Shown here: positions 48,642 through 58,386 of the stretch, piece by piece | Numbering within the stretch: position 1 is the stretch's first letter | How the letters are laid out: each line of letters begins with the position of its first letter | Source: Komagataella phaffii GS115 | Lineage: Eukaryota > Ascomycota > Pichiomycetes > Pichiales > Pichiaceae | Assembly: GCF_000027005.1 (NCBI RefSeq) | Contig: NC_012965.1 | Span: 545,001-609,000 of the forward strand | Direction: 5' to 3' | DNA: 64,000 nt | Position numbers and translations under genes: made by a program | The notes under the pieces: model-generated | What the model was told of the DNA's origin: nothing | The model's input: only the letters and a program-made list of their open reading frames with translations | Database searches by the model: none

Positions 48642-49607
48642 TTGGAGTCTAAAAGGGAGTTAGGTTGAGCGTAATATTATGATAGTTAGTTGTTTCGAAA
48701 ATAAGCGTGCATGGTGATTCGATTCCTTGATCGCGACACTACATTTTTAAGATTTCCGGTTTCGATCGAATTCACAGGTGGTAAAGGTCAGCAGAAGATG
48801 TACAGTTTACAACGGATAGTGTTCTCTTTTCAAGGGATCGAATGGGGTGGTAAGTTGATAAGAAGAGAATTTCTAGTGCAATCTAATTAAATTCCTGCAA
48901 AAACTGGATGGAACAATGGGGTAACCTCTACTGTTTTTTCGGTTACTAGCAGAAATAGAAGAAAACTTTCTAATAAACCCACCGTATGAGTCTCCTTGAA
49001 CAAGTGCAGTGCTTGTGACTATATGATTTACCAGCCTAATGTCAATGCCTCTTCTCTCAAGCGTAGCACCAGTTCCATGAGGCTCACTCAATTCCTATAG
49101 TCTTTCCGCGCCTAGAGGTCATTTTTCTTGACCATATGCACGTCCCAACTCTTGATTAGTTTGGTGAATCTTGCAACATTAAGGCTGAAATTAGTTCTAC
49201 TTCTGCGAAAGCTAAAGTCATTCGATGACGTTACCAATTGAAGGAATTAGTCGAAACTAACCTATAGCGTACGCTTTTTAGTTTGAGTATAAGCCTCTAG
49301 CCACGCAACATGCATTGCACAGCCATTACTTTCAGAGGAATTGTTGTTGTTGTTGGCTTAGACTTCGCAGCACTATAATGACCCTGCATCGATCAATGCA
49401 GCCATTTTGTTCTTTTTGGTAGAAAAAAATGGTCATGTCTGGCCTAATTGGACTGAAACTATTGTGAGTTTAATTCCGGAATGCTGGCACGGCAACAACT
49501 AGACCAAGAGTCAACCCTGCAGTAAGTGACATTTCGATTTTTGCGCGAGGCGCTTTCCCTGCATAAATACCAGAGATCAGATCCAAAATTCCTAGTCACC
49601 GAACTCA
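48642..49607. other. Divergent promoter region, KEL1-like / yapsin-like
   Basis: 966 bp without a supported gene. It contains a short CTGCAT/ATGCAG inverted repeat (about 49384-49401), a GTT repeat near 49341 and a CATAAATA box about 45 bp before the yapsin-like ATG. One 72-codon minus-strand frame looks like chance. No RNA gene was recognised. Confidence 0.45.
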
Positions 49608-51191
49608 ATGAACCCTAGCAGCTTAATTCTACTTGCACTCAGCATTGGCTACTCCATTGCTGAGTCAAATTTCTCTTTCAAACCCAGCAAGTTACCTCTC
49701 AAAAAACATCGTGATTCTTCTTCCCCGCATGAACGATTTCTTAAACGAGATGGACCCTATCATCCGCTAGAAGCCGACGCTTACTTTTACTACACTACGT
49801 CTATATTGGTTGGATCAGAAGAAGAAAAAGTTGAAGTAACAGTTGATTTAGGAACCTCTGATTTATGGGTCGTCGATTACAACACCGGTTTATGTGATAG
49901 ATCCTTTGACGAAACCTATCTTAAACGTAGTCTGGATACTTCTGAGGAAGATTATTCTGCTGGAGATCTTGGCTCCTCAGTCGGTGTACGCAGCGCTAGA
50001 AAATTCTTGCGCAAAAGGGACACCAATCAAACTGAGGTTAATGAAGCTAACTATGGTGCTTGTCCAAATTCGATTACCTTCAATCCAGAAAACTCGTCTT
50101 CTTTCCAGAGTAATGATACTGCTTTCAATATCAGCTACTTTGATGGAACCAGTGCTAGTGGTTTTTGGGCTACTGATACAATTTACTTTGGTGACCTTGA
50201 GGTCAGCGAGCAATTTTTTGGGCTGGCAAACTTAACAATAAGTTATGGAGGAGTCTTAGGTCTTGGCCCTTCCAACCTACAAACAACCAATGCTAACCCC
50301 AACGGTGAGGAATTCATTTACAGCGGAGTCTTAGATTCCATGCGTGATCAAGGGCTTATCAACTCGGCTTCTTTCTCAATCTATCTCAATCCAGAGAATT
50401 TCAGAGATGAAGATAACTATTCTAATGAAGGAGCGATTTTGTTCGGAGCAATTGATAATGCGAAGATTGACGGGTCATTGAAGCTGTTACCATACGTGAC
50501 TTCAGGTGGACACTCTCAGATTGATGCTAATTTCACTTACATCACCTTGAATAATATTGCCGTGGCTGACAATGATACAGCCCTGATCGTTGAGACCAAC
50601 CCCCAATTGGCAATGTTGAATCCAAAGTTTATATACACCTATTTTCCAAACGAAGTATTGACCCGGCTGGTAAACTCTATTGACAATCTAGAATATGATC
50701 CTGTTGAGGGGTTATATAGGATAAGGAGAACAAACATTAGGGATATTAACAAAAAAATCATAGAGTTTCAATTTGGTGACGAGATTGTGATACATTCTCC
50801 CTTATCAAATTATCTGTCTGATACATGGGTTCCAAGCACAAACTACACCTATTTGGAGATTCAGGATAGCAGAGAGGATTTCTTTATCCTTGGTAATGCA
50901 TTTTTCAAGTCTGCGTATTTGTTTTTTGACAATGATAACAGTGAAGTCGGTATTGGCCAACTAAAGGTTACCGATAAGGAGGACATCGTTCCAGTTGGTG
51001 AATTTTCTTTGGATCAAGATTCAGGGTACTCGTCAACCTGGTCAACGTTCTCCTATGAAACTGGTTCAGCTCCCTTGGGTACGTCAACTTTCGAAACGAG
51101 TACAAAAACTAGTTCAGATGGAGCTGCCCCGTCGGTGTCTCACATTAACACTAGTTCCTACTTATTTGCGTTTGTACTACTTTTCCTTTAG
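49608..51191 (+). CDS. Yapsin-like aspartyl protease homologue lacking the second catalytic motif
   Basis: 527 residues with yapsin architecture: signal peptide (MNPSSLILLALSIGYSIA), propeptide with a Kex2-type FLKRD site (~46-48), pepsin-like two-lobe domain and a hydrophobic C terminus (SSYLFAFVLLFL) suited to GPI attachment. A Kex2-like RKRD within the first-lobe loop (residues ~134-138) fits the two-chain processing of yapsins. Cys96 and Cys152 form the usual loop disulfide pair. The first motif is D80-LGTSD rather than D-T/S-GSSD. Where family members have ALLDSGTT, the aligned sequence is ALIVETNP (residues 325-332), so the second Asp is absent. Probably catalytically dead or very weak. 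An intact paralogue lies 8 kb downstream. Confidence 0.85.
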   Translation: MNPSSLILLALSIGYSIAESNFSFKPSKLPLKKHRDSSSPHERFLKRDGPYHPLEADAYFYYTTSILVGSEEEKVEVTVDLGTSDLWVVDYNTGLCDRSFDETYLKRSLDTSEEDYSAGDLGSSVGVRSARKFLRKRDTNQTEVNEANYGACPNSITFNPENSSSFQSNDTAFNISYFDGTSASGFWATDTIYFGDLEVSEQFFGLANLTISYGGVLGLGPSNLQTTNANPNGEEFIYSGVLDSMRDQGLINSASFSIYLNPENFRDEDNYSNEGAILFGAIDNAKIDGSLKLLPYVTSGGHSQIDANFTYITLNNIAVADNDTALIVETNPQLAMLNPKFIYTYFPNEVLTRLVNSIDNLEYDPVEGLYRIRRTNIRDINKKIIEFQFGDEIVIHSPLSNYLSDTWVPSTNYTYLEIQDSREDFFILGNAFFKSAYLFFDNDNSEVGIGQLKVTDKEDIVPVGEFSLDQDSGYSSTWSTFSYETGSAPLGTSTFETSTKTSSDGAAPSVSHINTSSYLFAFVLLFL

Positions 51192-51445
51192 GTTTGTTCA
51201 GAATCAACTCTACTATTCGAAATTTGCTGTACCACACCCTAATGAAGAAATGTATGTTTTAGTAGCAGTTACGATGGGAGAGAAACGAGTAGTTGTAGAG
51301 TCTCAAATGATAGACTGAAATCTGGGACTCTCTAAACTTCGCAGATCACCACCTTTTCAGTTAAAGATTTTAGTCAGTTTAAGGGCTTGACAATGTGTAT
51401 CTATATTTGTAAATACAATATACCTAATTACTGTTTGACAATTTG

Positions 51446-53134
51446 TTAGTCAGCCTGATCCCAGTTTCCTGGACGTGGCTGTTGGGGCATAACTGGTCCC
51501 CCTGCACGTTTTGCAACAATAATTTGATCCACACTCAATACTGTATTGACAGCTTCGGTAGCCAAATCAATAGCATTCTTCTTTGAAATGAATAGATCGT
51601 AAATGCCCTCATTAGAGATATCCACCAACGAATCTTCCAGACTTTCAGCCTCTATGTTTATACCAATAGAAAGTCCTTCAGAAGAAGACTGCTCTTCAGC
51701 TGGCGTGTGGGCAGCGTATAACTTTGGAATAACTTCATTGGTGTCCAACCCGGCAGTGTCAGCAATAGTTCTTGGCAGAAACTCAAAAGCTTCAGCAAAT
51801 TTCTTGATAGCCAATTGCAACAAACCAGGAGTTTTCTCCCCATAAGCAGTCACACGGCGCACAAGTTCGGCCTCAACAGCACCAGCTCCGGGCAACAAAC
51901 GAGAATCTTTCAAGACACCCTTTATAGCGCTAACGCCATCATCTATGGCACGTTCGATGTCATCCAAATTATTCTGGGTGGCCCCTCTAATGACTATAGT
52001 AGAAGTCAACGACGACGAGGTATTCTTGTCCTGTTTGAATACTGTAACTTGATCGCTACCGATTTCAGTAGTTTCAACAACATCAATTTCTCCAAGCTCT
52101 TCTGGACTGAGAGCTCCTAAACGAGGAGAAGGCGTGGCACCACATACTCTGCACACGCGTCTTAGATCAAATTTAGAAGGAACCTTGATCACCAATAACC
52201 CATATCTATCCAAGTAATGCAGGGCCAACTCTCCGACACCAGCACCAGCTATGATTACACGCACTCCGGAATCATGAATTTCTTTGACAAGAGTGTCGAG
52301 TTGTTGTTCTTCACCTTTACTAAAGTCTAGCATTTCTTGAGCATTATGAAGCAACACGGTGCCCTTCGTCTCGGTAGTGGTTATATCAATAGGACATGTG
52401 AAGACTGCCACTTTAGATTTCTGTTTTACGGATTTAACATGACTGTCTGGAGGACGAGGGAAAACCATTCCTCTCAAAACAAATGAGCTCTCCAAAGATG
52501 ATCCCATTATCTTGACCACTCTTACGGAATCAACGTTAAACGCCTGAGGATTGCCACGTGGAAGCACATTCAAAACAGCCTCAGTCACAAGCTCACTAAT
52601 GATTTCTGCGGATCCAAATTGTTTAGAAGAGATGATAGGTTTGACAATTTTCAATAATTCGGATTTGACTGTAACATCGTCAACCTGGTCTACTACTAGA
52701 GATTCCAATTCTTTCAAAGCAAATTTGTTGGCCAACGTGTATCCTTGGATAATCTCTGTGGGAGTCAATCCCAAGATAACCAGTTTCTCAGCCAAGGACA
52801 GCAATTCACCGGCAAACACCAGGACATAGTTTGAGTTATCACCCATCTCCCTTTCTTGCTGATCTGAAGCCATGACGAGAACTTTAACAGCAGGATGAAC
52901 CACGTCAAGTTCTCTCAGCATTGTAGCGGCATCATTGGTAATAATGATCTTCTGTAGATGGTTGACAATAATTTTATTCTTTCCACATGGACCAATTGAA
53001 GTTGCCACCATAGAGCTGATCTCTCTGCATGCCTGGATATTTCTGTTGATAGCACCATCTGCATTCGATTGCGTTTGGTAGCCTTGCTTGAATAGTCCAG
53101 AGTTTGGAGCACTTGGAAGTTTTAGAGACGACAT
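51446..53134 (-). CDS. CCT8: CCT8, theta subunit of the TRiC/CCT chaperonin
   Basis: A 562-residue group II chaperonin subunit. The N-terminal SGLFKQGYQTQSNADGAINRNI and SSMVATSIGPCGKNKIIVNH are theta-type. TNDAATMLRELDVVHPA and the nucleotide region GDNSNYVLVFAGELL follow (the usual GDGT appears as GDNS). The apical domain lies at ~220-380. The C-terminal KKFAEAFEFLPRTIADTAGLD is conserved across CCTs. The eight-subunit ring folds actin and tubulin in the cytosol. The length is close to yeast Cct8 (568). Divergent from VPS53. Confidence 0.95.
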   Translation of the reverse strand: MSSLKLPSAPNSGLFKQGYQTQSNADGAINRNIQACREISSMVATSIGPCGKNKIIVNHLQKIIITNDAATMLRELDVVHPAVKVLVMASDQQEREMGDNSNYVLVFAGELLSLAEKLVILGLTPTEIIQGYTLANKFALKELESLVVDQVDDVTVKSELLKIVKPIISSKQFGSAEIISELVTEAVLNVLPRGNPQAFNVDSVRVVKIMGSSLESSFVLRGMVFPRPPDSHVKSVKQKSKVAVFTCPIDITTTETKGTVLLHNAQEMLDFSKGEEQQLDTLVKEIHDSGVRVIIAGAGVGELALHYLDRYGLLVIKVPSKFDLRRVCRVCGATPSPRLGALSPEELGEIDVVETTEIGSDQVTVFKQDKNTSSSLTSTIVIRGATQNNLDDIERAIDDGVSAIKGVLKDSRLLPGAGAVEAELVRRVTAYGEKTPGLLQLAIKKFAEAFEFLPRTIADTAGLDTNEVIPKLYAAHTPAEEQSSSEGLSIGINIEAESLEDSLVDISNEGIYDLFISKKNAIDLATEAVNTVLSVDQIIVAKRAGGPVMPQQPRPGNWDQAD

Positions 53135-53399
53135 TCTTGTGCTTTACTGGAAGGGTATCTGAAAGGTGCGTTCGGTGCTGTTGTCTGGAGTATTTTTTTC
53201 CTCTTGCCATTTTAACTTTTGATGGAAGTTCGAGCGTTAAGTTGGGCGCGTTTTTCAAAGGGACTGCTGGAAGGAATCTTTAATTCCTTTCTCGTAAAGG
53301 GAGATTCGCGCAATGTTCTGAAGTTCACTGAGCCAGCTTCTAACTATCCTCGCCAACAACACCCCACCCTAACCAGTTAAGCTTCAGCACTCTAAAAGG

Positions 53400-56021
53400 A
53401 TGGAGACTGAGGATTATGATCCCAAGATCGATCTTTGGAAACTCTTGGACACACCCAATTCGCTGCGTCAATTGGATGATTTGCTCAATTACACTTCAGG
53501 GTACAAGAGGGTCTTAGATAACAGTATTTCCCTCAACATTACAGAGTACAAGGGTTTTCAGGAAATGATGGGGGATGAAACAAAATTAGAGAATTTGGAA
53601 ACGGATATAGTCGACCTCATATCTTCATTTACTAAAACTTGGGAGCTCGCCGATGATACGGAGAAAGCAATTCAATCAATGACTGGAAATATAAGAAAAT
53701 TGGACAACTGCAAGAGAAACCTAACATTATCTATGACAGTTCTCAAACGATTGCAAATGTTGATTGGTGCATTTTACAACCTTACCGATCTTTTAAAGAA
53801 TAATGCCAAAAACTATTCAATGATTTACCAGCTGCTCAGCGTTGTGTTGGAGTTGATGCAACATTTTCAAAGTTACAAAAGTATAGATGAGATAAATGAT
53901 TTGAACAGAACCATTTCTAGAATTAAAAATCAGATTGTTGATGGAATATTTTCAGATTTCGAAGATTTATCCAGCAACCCTAACCCAGAATTACTCTATG
54001 CTTGTAAAACATTAGATTCGCTGGGACCCGCGTATCGATCAAAGTTGATTAACTGGTACGTCAATCTACAGCTTAAAGAAGTTAATTCCATTTTTGGCCC
54101 CACAGAAGAAGCGGGATCTCTTTCCAATTTGGGGAGAAGATTCATTTTCTTTAAGAGGCTATTAATGCAACTTGAAAATCAAACAAGCAAAGTGTTTCCT
54201 AAGGACTGGAAAATAGAACTAGTTCTGGCTCAAAAATTTTGTGAAGCTACAAAATCAGATCTGAATCGAGTGATAGCTCGCGAGAGGGCAAGTAATACTT
54301 CAGGTTCACTTGATACTACCTTATTGATGAATTCTTTAGAGGAAACTTTAGATTTTGAAGCTCATTTGAATCAAAAGTTCAAGTATTATGACGATTCCAA
54401 CATTGAATCTACAAAAGCGGTTCCCGTTTTTGATCGAATGATCTCAGAAGTTTTCGAACCTCAGTTGCAATTTTGGATGGACTACCAGGACAGCAAATTG
54501 AATGAGAGATTTTCGCAGTTCTTGACACCTGACAATCTTCTCAAAAAAACTGGGCCTTTGTCAGATGACAAATCAGCGTTGGATGATAGTTCAATAAATG
54601 TCCTGGACTCATCAACAGAGCTTTTCCGTGTCTATCGTCAGCTTTTAGTACAACTTTCAAAGCTTTCTCACGGTGAACCATTACTGAATCTCTCGAATAT
54701 GTTTGTCAAGTATCTTTACCAGTATAAAAATCAAGTTTTACAGCCGTTGATCCCTCCTGCAAAGAAGATAAGTTCTTTGACCACAGAAGAGGCGTCGCAG
54801 GTATTGCCTCACATTTGCCTCATCTTAAACACGGCAGATTATTGTTGTTCCACAATTTCTCAATTAGAAGAGCGACTTTCGAAGTTGATTGAAGATCCCA
54901 AAATTTCTGAAAGAATGGGGTTTGATCCTGTTAAGGAATCTTATCTTGTTCTAATCAACAGCTGTCTAAATCTACTGTTGCTAAAACTAGACCGTGATCT
55001 TGATATGAGTTGGAGAGAGTTCACTAATGAAAATTGGAAGAACTTGACCGAAGTTACTGGAGAATCTCGATTCCTGACATCAGTAAAAAGAACAGTCATG
55101 GAAAATTGCACAGTTTTGTTTAGAAACTTTGATAAGGAAAGATATATTCGTAATTTCACGGACAGAGTGATTGAATTGATCATTACAGACTTTACTGCTC
55201 AAATAGTGAAGATTATTCCCATACATGAAATAGTTGCCGAACAGTTACTTCTCGATTTGCAATCATTACGATCCCTTTTCTTAGATATTCCCAATCTGTC
55301 ACCCAAACAAACAGAACTGACTAATACAAAACCAATAGTGAGCTCTAGGATGTTCAAGAAATTTGTGGACACTAATGTCAATAACTTGGAACGAATTTTG
55401 AAGATGGTTATGACAAGAACAAAGCCTTTTGATAATTTTGTTCAAAGTTATTTTATGGTTATAGGGGACAAGAAGTTTGATAATTTTTTTAAGATCTTAA
55501 TTCTAAACGGCACCATTTCCCTACCCAGGGGATTTTCAAACGCTGCCAGTCACCATGCCTCGTTACAAAACGAAAGGTTGAAGTATCAGGATATTTTCAA
55601 CCAGCAGCTTTTAGCTTACGAAGATGGAGACACTGAGCAGGAACAACTTGAAGAGTCATTTGCATTTTTGGATAACTTCGATATTGATCGTTACAGAAAG
55701 AATCTTTATAAACCTACGGTAGATACCGTGCCTCAAGTGGAAGGCAACGTTACTTTCTCGCCCAATTCCACCACTTCACCAACAGCCAAAACAATCTCTA
55801 ATTTTTTCAACAACATCGGACATTCCAACACCGATTCTATTGACGATCAATTTATTGATTCGGGTATCAACTCGTTAGCCAAGAAGATTGATAAACAGGC
55901 AATTATAAATACTAAAGAGAATCTTGAAAAGAACCTTGCCAGAACTTTTAGCGGTGACCATAAACTGAACATTAATGAGAACTTCAAGAACTTTAGCAAA
56001 CTGTTCGGAAAGAAAAATTGA
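53400..56021 (+). CDS. VPS53: Vps53, GARP tethering complex subunit
   Basis: 873 residues, near yeast Vps53 (822). The N-terminal region opens DYDPKIDLWKLLDTPNSLRQLD and contains the heptad-rich coiled coil. NLTLSMTVLKRLQMLIGAFYNL and YSMIYQLLSVVLELMQHFQSYKSI follow, the conserved Vps53 blocks (compare LxxLHMLxxGVDxL and LLxxVxxLxxHFxxY). The remainder is a CATCHR-type helical rod. Family knowledge: Vps51-54 form GARP, which tethers endosome-derived vesicles at the trans-Golgi with Ypt6. The C-terminal ~150 residues are Asn/Asp-rich and less conserved. Its end is 129 bp from tRNA-Phe. Confidence 0.9.
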   Translation: METEDYDPKIDLWKLLDTPNSLRQLDDLLNYTSGYKRVLDNSISLNITEYKGFQEMMGDETKLENLETDIVDLISSFTKTWELADDTEKAIQSMTGNIRKLDNCKRNLTLSMTVLKRLQMLIGAFYNLTDLLKNNAKNYSMIYQLLSVVLELMQHFQSYKSIDEINDLNRTISRIKNQIVDGIFSDFEDLSSNPNPELLYACKTLDSLGPAYRSKLINWYVNLQLKEVNSIFGPTEEAGSLSNLGRRFIFFKRLLMQLENQTSKVFPKDWKIELVLAQKFCEATKSDLNRVIARERASNTSGSLDTTLLMNSLEETLDFEAHLNQKFKYYDDSNIESTKAVPVFDRMISEVFEPQLQFWMDYQDSKLNERFSQFLTPDNLLKKTGPLSDDKSALDDSSINVLDSSTELFRVYRQLLVQLSKLSHGEPLLNLSNMFVKYLYQYKNQVLQPLIPPAKKISSLTTEEASQVLPHICLILNTADYCCSTISQLEERLSKLIEDPKISERMGFDPVKESYLVLINSCLNLLLLKLDRDLDMSWREFTNENWKNLTEVTGESRFLTSVKRTVMENCTVLFRNFDKERYIRNFTDRVIELIITDFTAQIVKIIPIHEIVAEQLLLDLQSLRSLFLDIPNLSPKQTELTNTKPIVSSRMFKKFVDTNVNNLERILKMVMTRTKPFDNFVQSYFMVIGDKKFDNFFKILILNGTISLPRGFSNAASHHASLQNERLKYQDIFNQQLLAYEDGDTEQEQLEESFAFLDNFDIDRYRKNLYKPTVDTVPQVEGNVTFSPNSTTSPTAKTISNFFNNIGHSNTDSIDDQFIDSGINSLAKKIDKQAIINTKENLEKNLARTFSGDHKLNINENFKNFSKLFGKKN

Positions 56022-56150
56022 GCTGCATTAATTATTAACGTATTAAATAGACTATCATGCAAATTAATGAATGAACTTGTAGATGAAGCAAGTACTGGAC
56101 AAAATGTTTGCGGATGGTTGAATAGTGAGAAACCGTCGAGTGCAAAAAAA

Positions 56151-56203
56151 TGCGAATTCTGTGGATCGAACACAGGACCTTCAGATTATTGAGACCGAAG
56201 TTT

Positions 56204-56234
<31 letters not shown>

Positions 56235-56241
56235 AATCCGC
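56151..56241 (-). tRNA. tRNA-Phe(GAA) with an 18-nt intron
   Basis: Minus strand from 56241. The acceptor GCGGATT pairs with AATTCGC, the D arm is GCTCAGTTGGGAGAGC, the anticodon loop is CTGAAGA after splicing and the T arm is CTGTG-TTCGATC-CACAG. The mature 73 nt closely match yeast tRNA-Phe. The intron (56187-56204) sits after position 37, in the conserved place, and contains ACTTCGGTC as in S. cerevisiae. A seven-T terminator (56144-56150) follows directly. Confidence 0.97.
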
Positions 56242-57054
56242 AATATTCTAGACACTCGATCTAGTCATAAACTATTCACTAAAGATCACTCAATTTGATG
56301 TATAACAATATTCTTAAAAGAAAAGAGATTGCAGCACCTGAGTCTAAGCGTTTGCAGTAAGGAGGACCGTTTAAAGATAAAGCCGTGCCTTTTCAATAAA
56401 TCGTTTTATTTTATAGTTACTTGGGAAACTCTAGCCATGTTCAGACTGACACGAGTCCATCCGATCTGGTTGACGACGCTCTCCAATTAAAAAAGAATGT
56501 TCTTTATGCAACTATGTTCTTCTAGCTTCAACTAGGCCATAAAACCATCGGTGTACAACATTTCAACATGAAGATCTATGGTATGATAAGCCATTAAAGG
56601 CTTGCGTCTTTCCGCATACGCAGTGTCAGAACTTCCAGGGAGCAAATACTCACATTGAATCAAAAACCAATATCTCCGGAAGCAACAAACGTGTTTGGAT
56701 TGGACTGCGTCCCCTGAAACTTTTGACAGCCAAAAAATACTAGTTAAATTGGGACCTAACAAGACAGTAGATATAAAAACAAAAGGTTGACCGCAAAGGG
56801 CCGTAGGCAAACAAAGTTGTGAATCAATAATTGAAAAGTTCATAAAGTGACTTCAGACACAGGGGAATACAACTTCAATCCTGAACTTGGAAGAAGTTCC
56901 ATTAGAATATTCATTCGAAGGTGCATATTATATTTCTGAGGTTGTTACGACCTTCGACGTAACTTTACGTTCCATGTTCTTCAATAACTGTATCAAGTGA
57001 AAAGTTCTGTTGAGGTGATCTAAGCTTCCAGTGACGAATAATCTCACAAGTGCT
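56242..57054. other. Intergenic region between tRNA-Phe and the flavoprotein gene
   Basis: 813 bp containing a 5S rRNA relic near its left end (56326-56352). One 103-codon ATG frame on the minus strand (56532-56843) has no family features or convincing composition. No LTR or other repeat was recognised. Confidence 0.5.
56326..56352 (-). pseudogene. 5S rRNA 3'-end relic
   Basis: Bases 56326-56343 are identical over 18 nt to the 3' end of the complete 5S gene at 59290-59410 and have the same orientation. Similarity fades over the next ~9 bases (CTAAGCGT against TTCGCGTA). The rest of the 5S gene, including the internal promoter, is missing. It lies 84 bp upstream of tRNA-Phe on the same strand. 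Confidence 0.7.
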
Positions 57055-58386
57055 TTATCCACCTCCATCTCCCCCGCACCCTCCACCACCACCACCTCCG
57101 TCTCCTCCACACCCTCCGTCTCCTCCATACCCTACATACCCCCCTCCTCCTGCTCCTCCTCCTCCGTCTCCTCTTCTGCGCCGAACGCTACCTTTTACTT
57201 CGCTCCAACTATTGCGAATATCTTTGGCAGTGCCTCCACGCCCTGAATCACACCCTCCAGCAAATGCAAAGCGATAATAGTCTCCACAAATCATATCTTC
57301 TAATTGTTGAGGATATCGCTCATGCTTTTTGGCTTTTGCTGATTGTCTTTTCCCCATACTGACGACGCCTCTTAATAGAGAGTGCCGTTGACCCACACCT
57401 CCAGACGGTCCAATGCTGATGGCAGATGACGGCATAAAATCAGGCCTCCACTTAACGATAAGATAACTCGATGTACCTTTAAGAACTTGTCTTAAGTTGT
57501 GAACAACAACTTTTATACAAGCTGCACGATGTTCTAATCCTTTCCGAGGGAAGTTGGTAACATCTCCTATTGCAAAAACTTGTGGATTTGTCAAGCTTCT
57601 AAATTTGGTTCCAATAATAATTTCATTCTTATCATTAACAAAATTCTTGAAAGAATTTGGCGGTGGATTAGCCTTTGGCCCTGTGCAATTGATCAAGTAA
57701 TCACACTTCAGTTGGAAGTCATCTAAAAACACAGATTGATCTTTTATCGTTGCCCTTCTATTCAAGATTATTTTTACTCCCAGCTTATGAAGTTGTAGGA
57801 AAGCTCTGTCACGGACTTTATCAAGGTAACTATCGTTTAGTAACTTTTCTCTGGAGTGCACTAGAGTTACAGATTTTTCCTGAAAGTAGGATGCATACTC
57901 GCCAGCGAGTTCCACTCCCAAAGGACCGCCACCTGCAATTACAATATCTCTAGCCTCCTGAATAGCTTCTCCGGGAAAGCTATTTGTATCTCCATTGTAA
58001 GTTGGTGCAGGTAAAATAGAGTTGTCCCAAACGGCACCTGTGGCAATAACCAGATAATCATATTGGAGTAATCCTGTATGCTCCAATTGCACTCCCCTTT
58101 TCGTGATGTTGACAACATGGTCCACGACCAGCTTTACCTTGGTTTTAGCAAAAAGACCCTCGAGACCAACGAATAGATTAGCAACGTTTTTAAGAGCATC
58201 CAATCGAACCAATGATGGTAGAAAGATAACTTGTTCAGAGTCTGAAACCAGCACAACATCGGCCATAGATTCTACCAGCGGTGCCAATTCTTTAGCTAGA
58301 GCGATCCCATAACTGCCAGCACCAACGATAACAATTTGACGACGGACGGATCGTTTTTGAAGCATGTTTATCCTAAAATGAGCCAT
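57055..58386 (-). CDS. AIF/FSP1-like FAD-dependent NAD(P)H oxidoreductase with Gly-rich tail
   Basis: 443 residues. The FAD dinucleotide motif IVIVGAGSYGIALAKEL is at ~18-34, the NAD(P)-binding IVIAGGGPLGVELAGE at ~148-163, and the FAD-closing FAIGDVTNFPRKGLEHRAA near 270-290. Together these give the two-dinucleotide AIFM2/FSP1 fold found in yeast Aif1-type proteins. The conserved part ends around residue 385 (MICGDYYRFAFAGG). The last ~45 residues are almost pure Gly with Asp, Cys and Tyr. They are encoded by a CCT/CTCC microsatellite-like tract (57058-57175) that ends at TAA (57055-57057). Such a tail is not part of the family. There is no obvious signal peptide; a basic N terminus could direct it to mitochondria or membranes. 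Substrate unproven. Confidence 0.82.
   Translation of the reverse strand: MAHFRINMLQKRSVRRQIVIVGAGSYGIALAKELAPLVESMADVVLVSDSEQVIFLPSLVRLDALKNVANLFVGLEGLFAKTKVKLVVDHVVNITKRGVQLEHTGLLQYDYLVIATGAVWDNSILPAPTYNGDTNSFPGEAIQEARDIVIAGGGPLGVELAGEYASYFQEKSVTLVHSREKLLNDSYLDKVRDRAFLQLHKLGVKIILNRRATIKDQSVFLDDFQLKCDYLINCTGPKANPPPNSFKNFVNDKNEIIIGTKFRSLTNPQVFAIGDVTNFPRKGLEHRAACIKVVVHNLRQVLKGTSSYLIVKWRPDFMPSSAISIGPSGGVGQRHSLLRGVVSMGKRQSAKAKKHERYPQQLEDMICGDYYRFAFAGGCDSGRGGTAKDIRNSWSEVKGSVRRRRGDGGGGAGGGGYVGYGGDGGCGGDGGGGGGGCGGDGGG
57058..57175 (+). repeat. Pyrimidine-rich CCT/CCA microsatellite in coding sequence
   Basis: The + strand is an almost uninterrupted run of C/T with occasional A/G (CTCCTCCTGCTCCTCCTCC and related units), made of 3- and 6-bp steps. 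It keeps the frame open in several phases and encodes the Gly-rich C terminus of the minus-strand flavoprotein. Confidence 0.85.

Noticed and set aside
48873..49091. 72-codon minus-strand ORF upstream of the kelch gene
   Set aside because: No family features or signal peptide, and it lies in promoter-like DNA.
56532..56843. 103-codon minus-strand ORF after tRNA-Phe
   Set aside because: It begins with ATG but has no motif and irregular composition. It cannot be told from a chance frame without transcript or homology data.
57031..57277. Plus-strand Pro/Ser-rich ORFs over the microsatellite
   Set aside because: The repeat keeps several frames open at once. The minus-strand flavoprotein frame is the one joined to a real domain.
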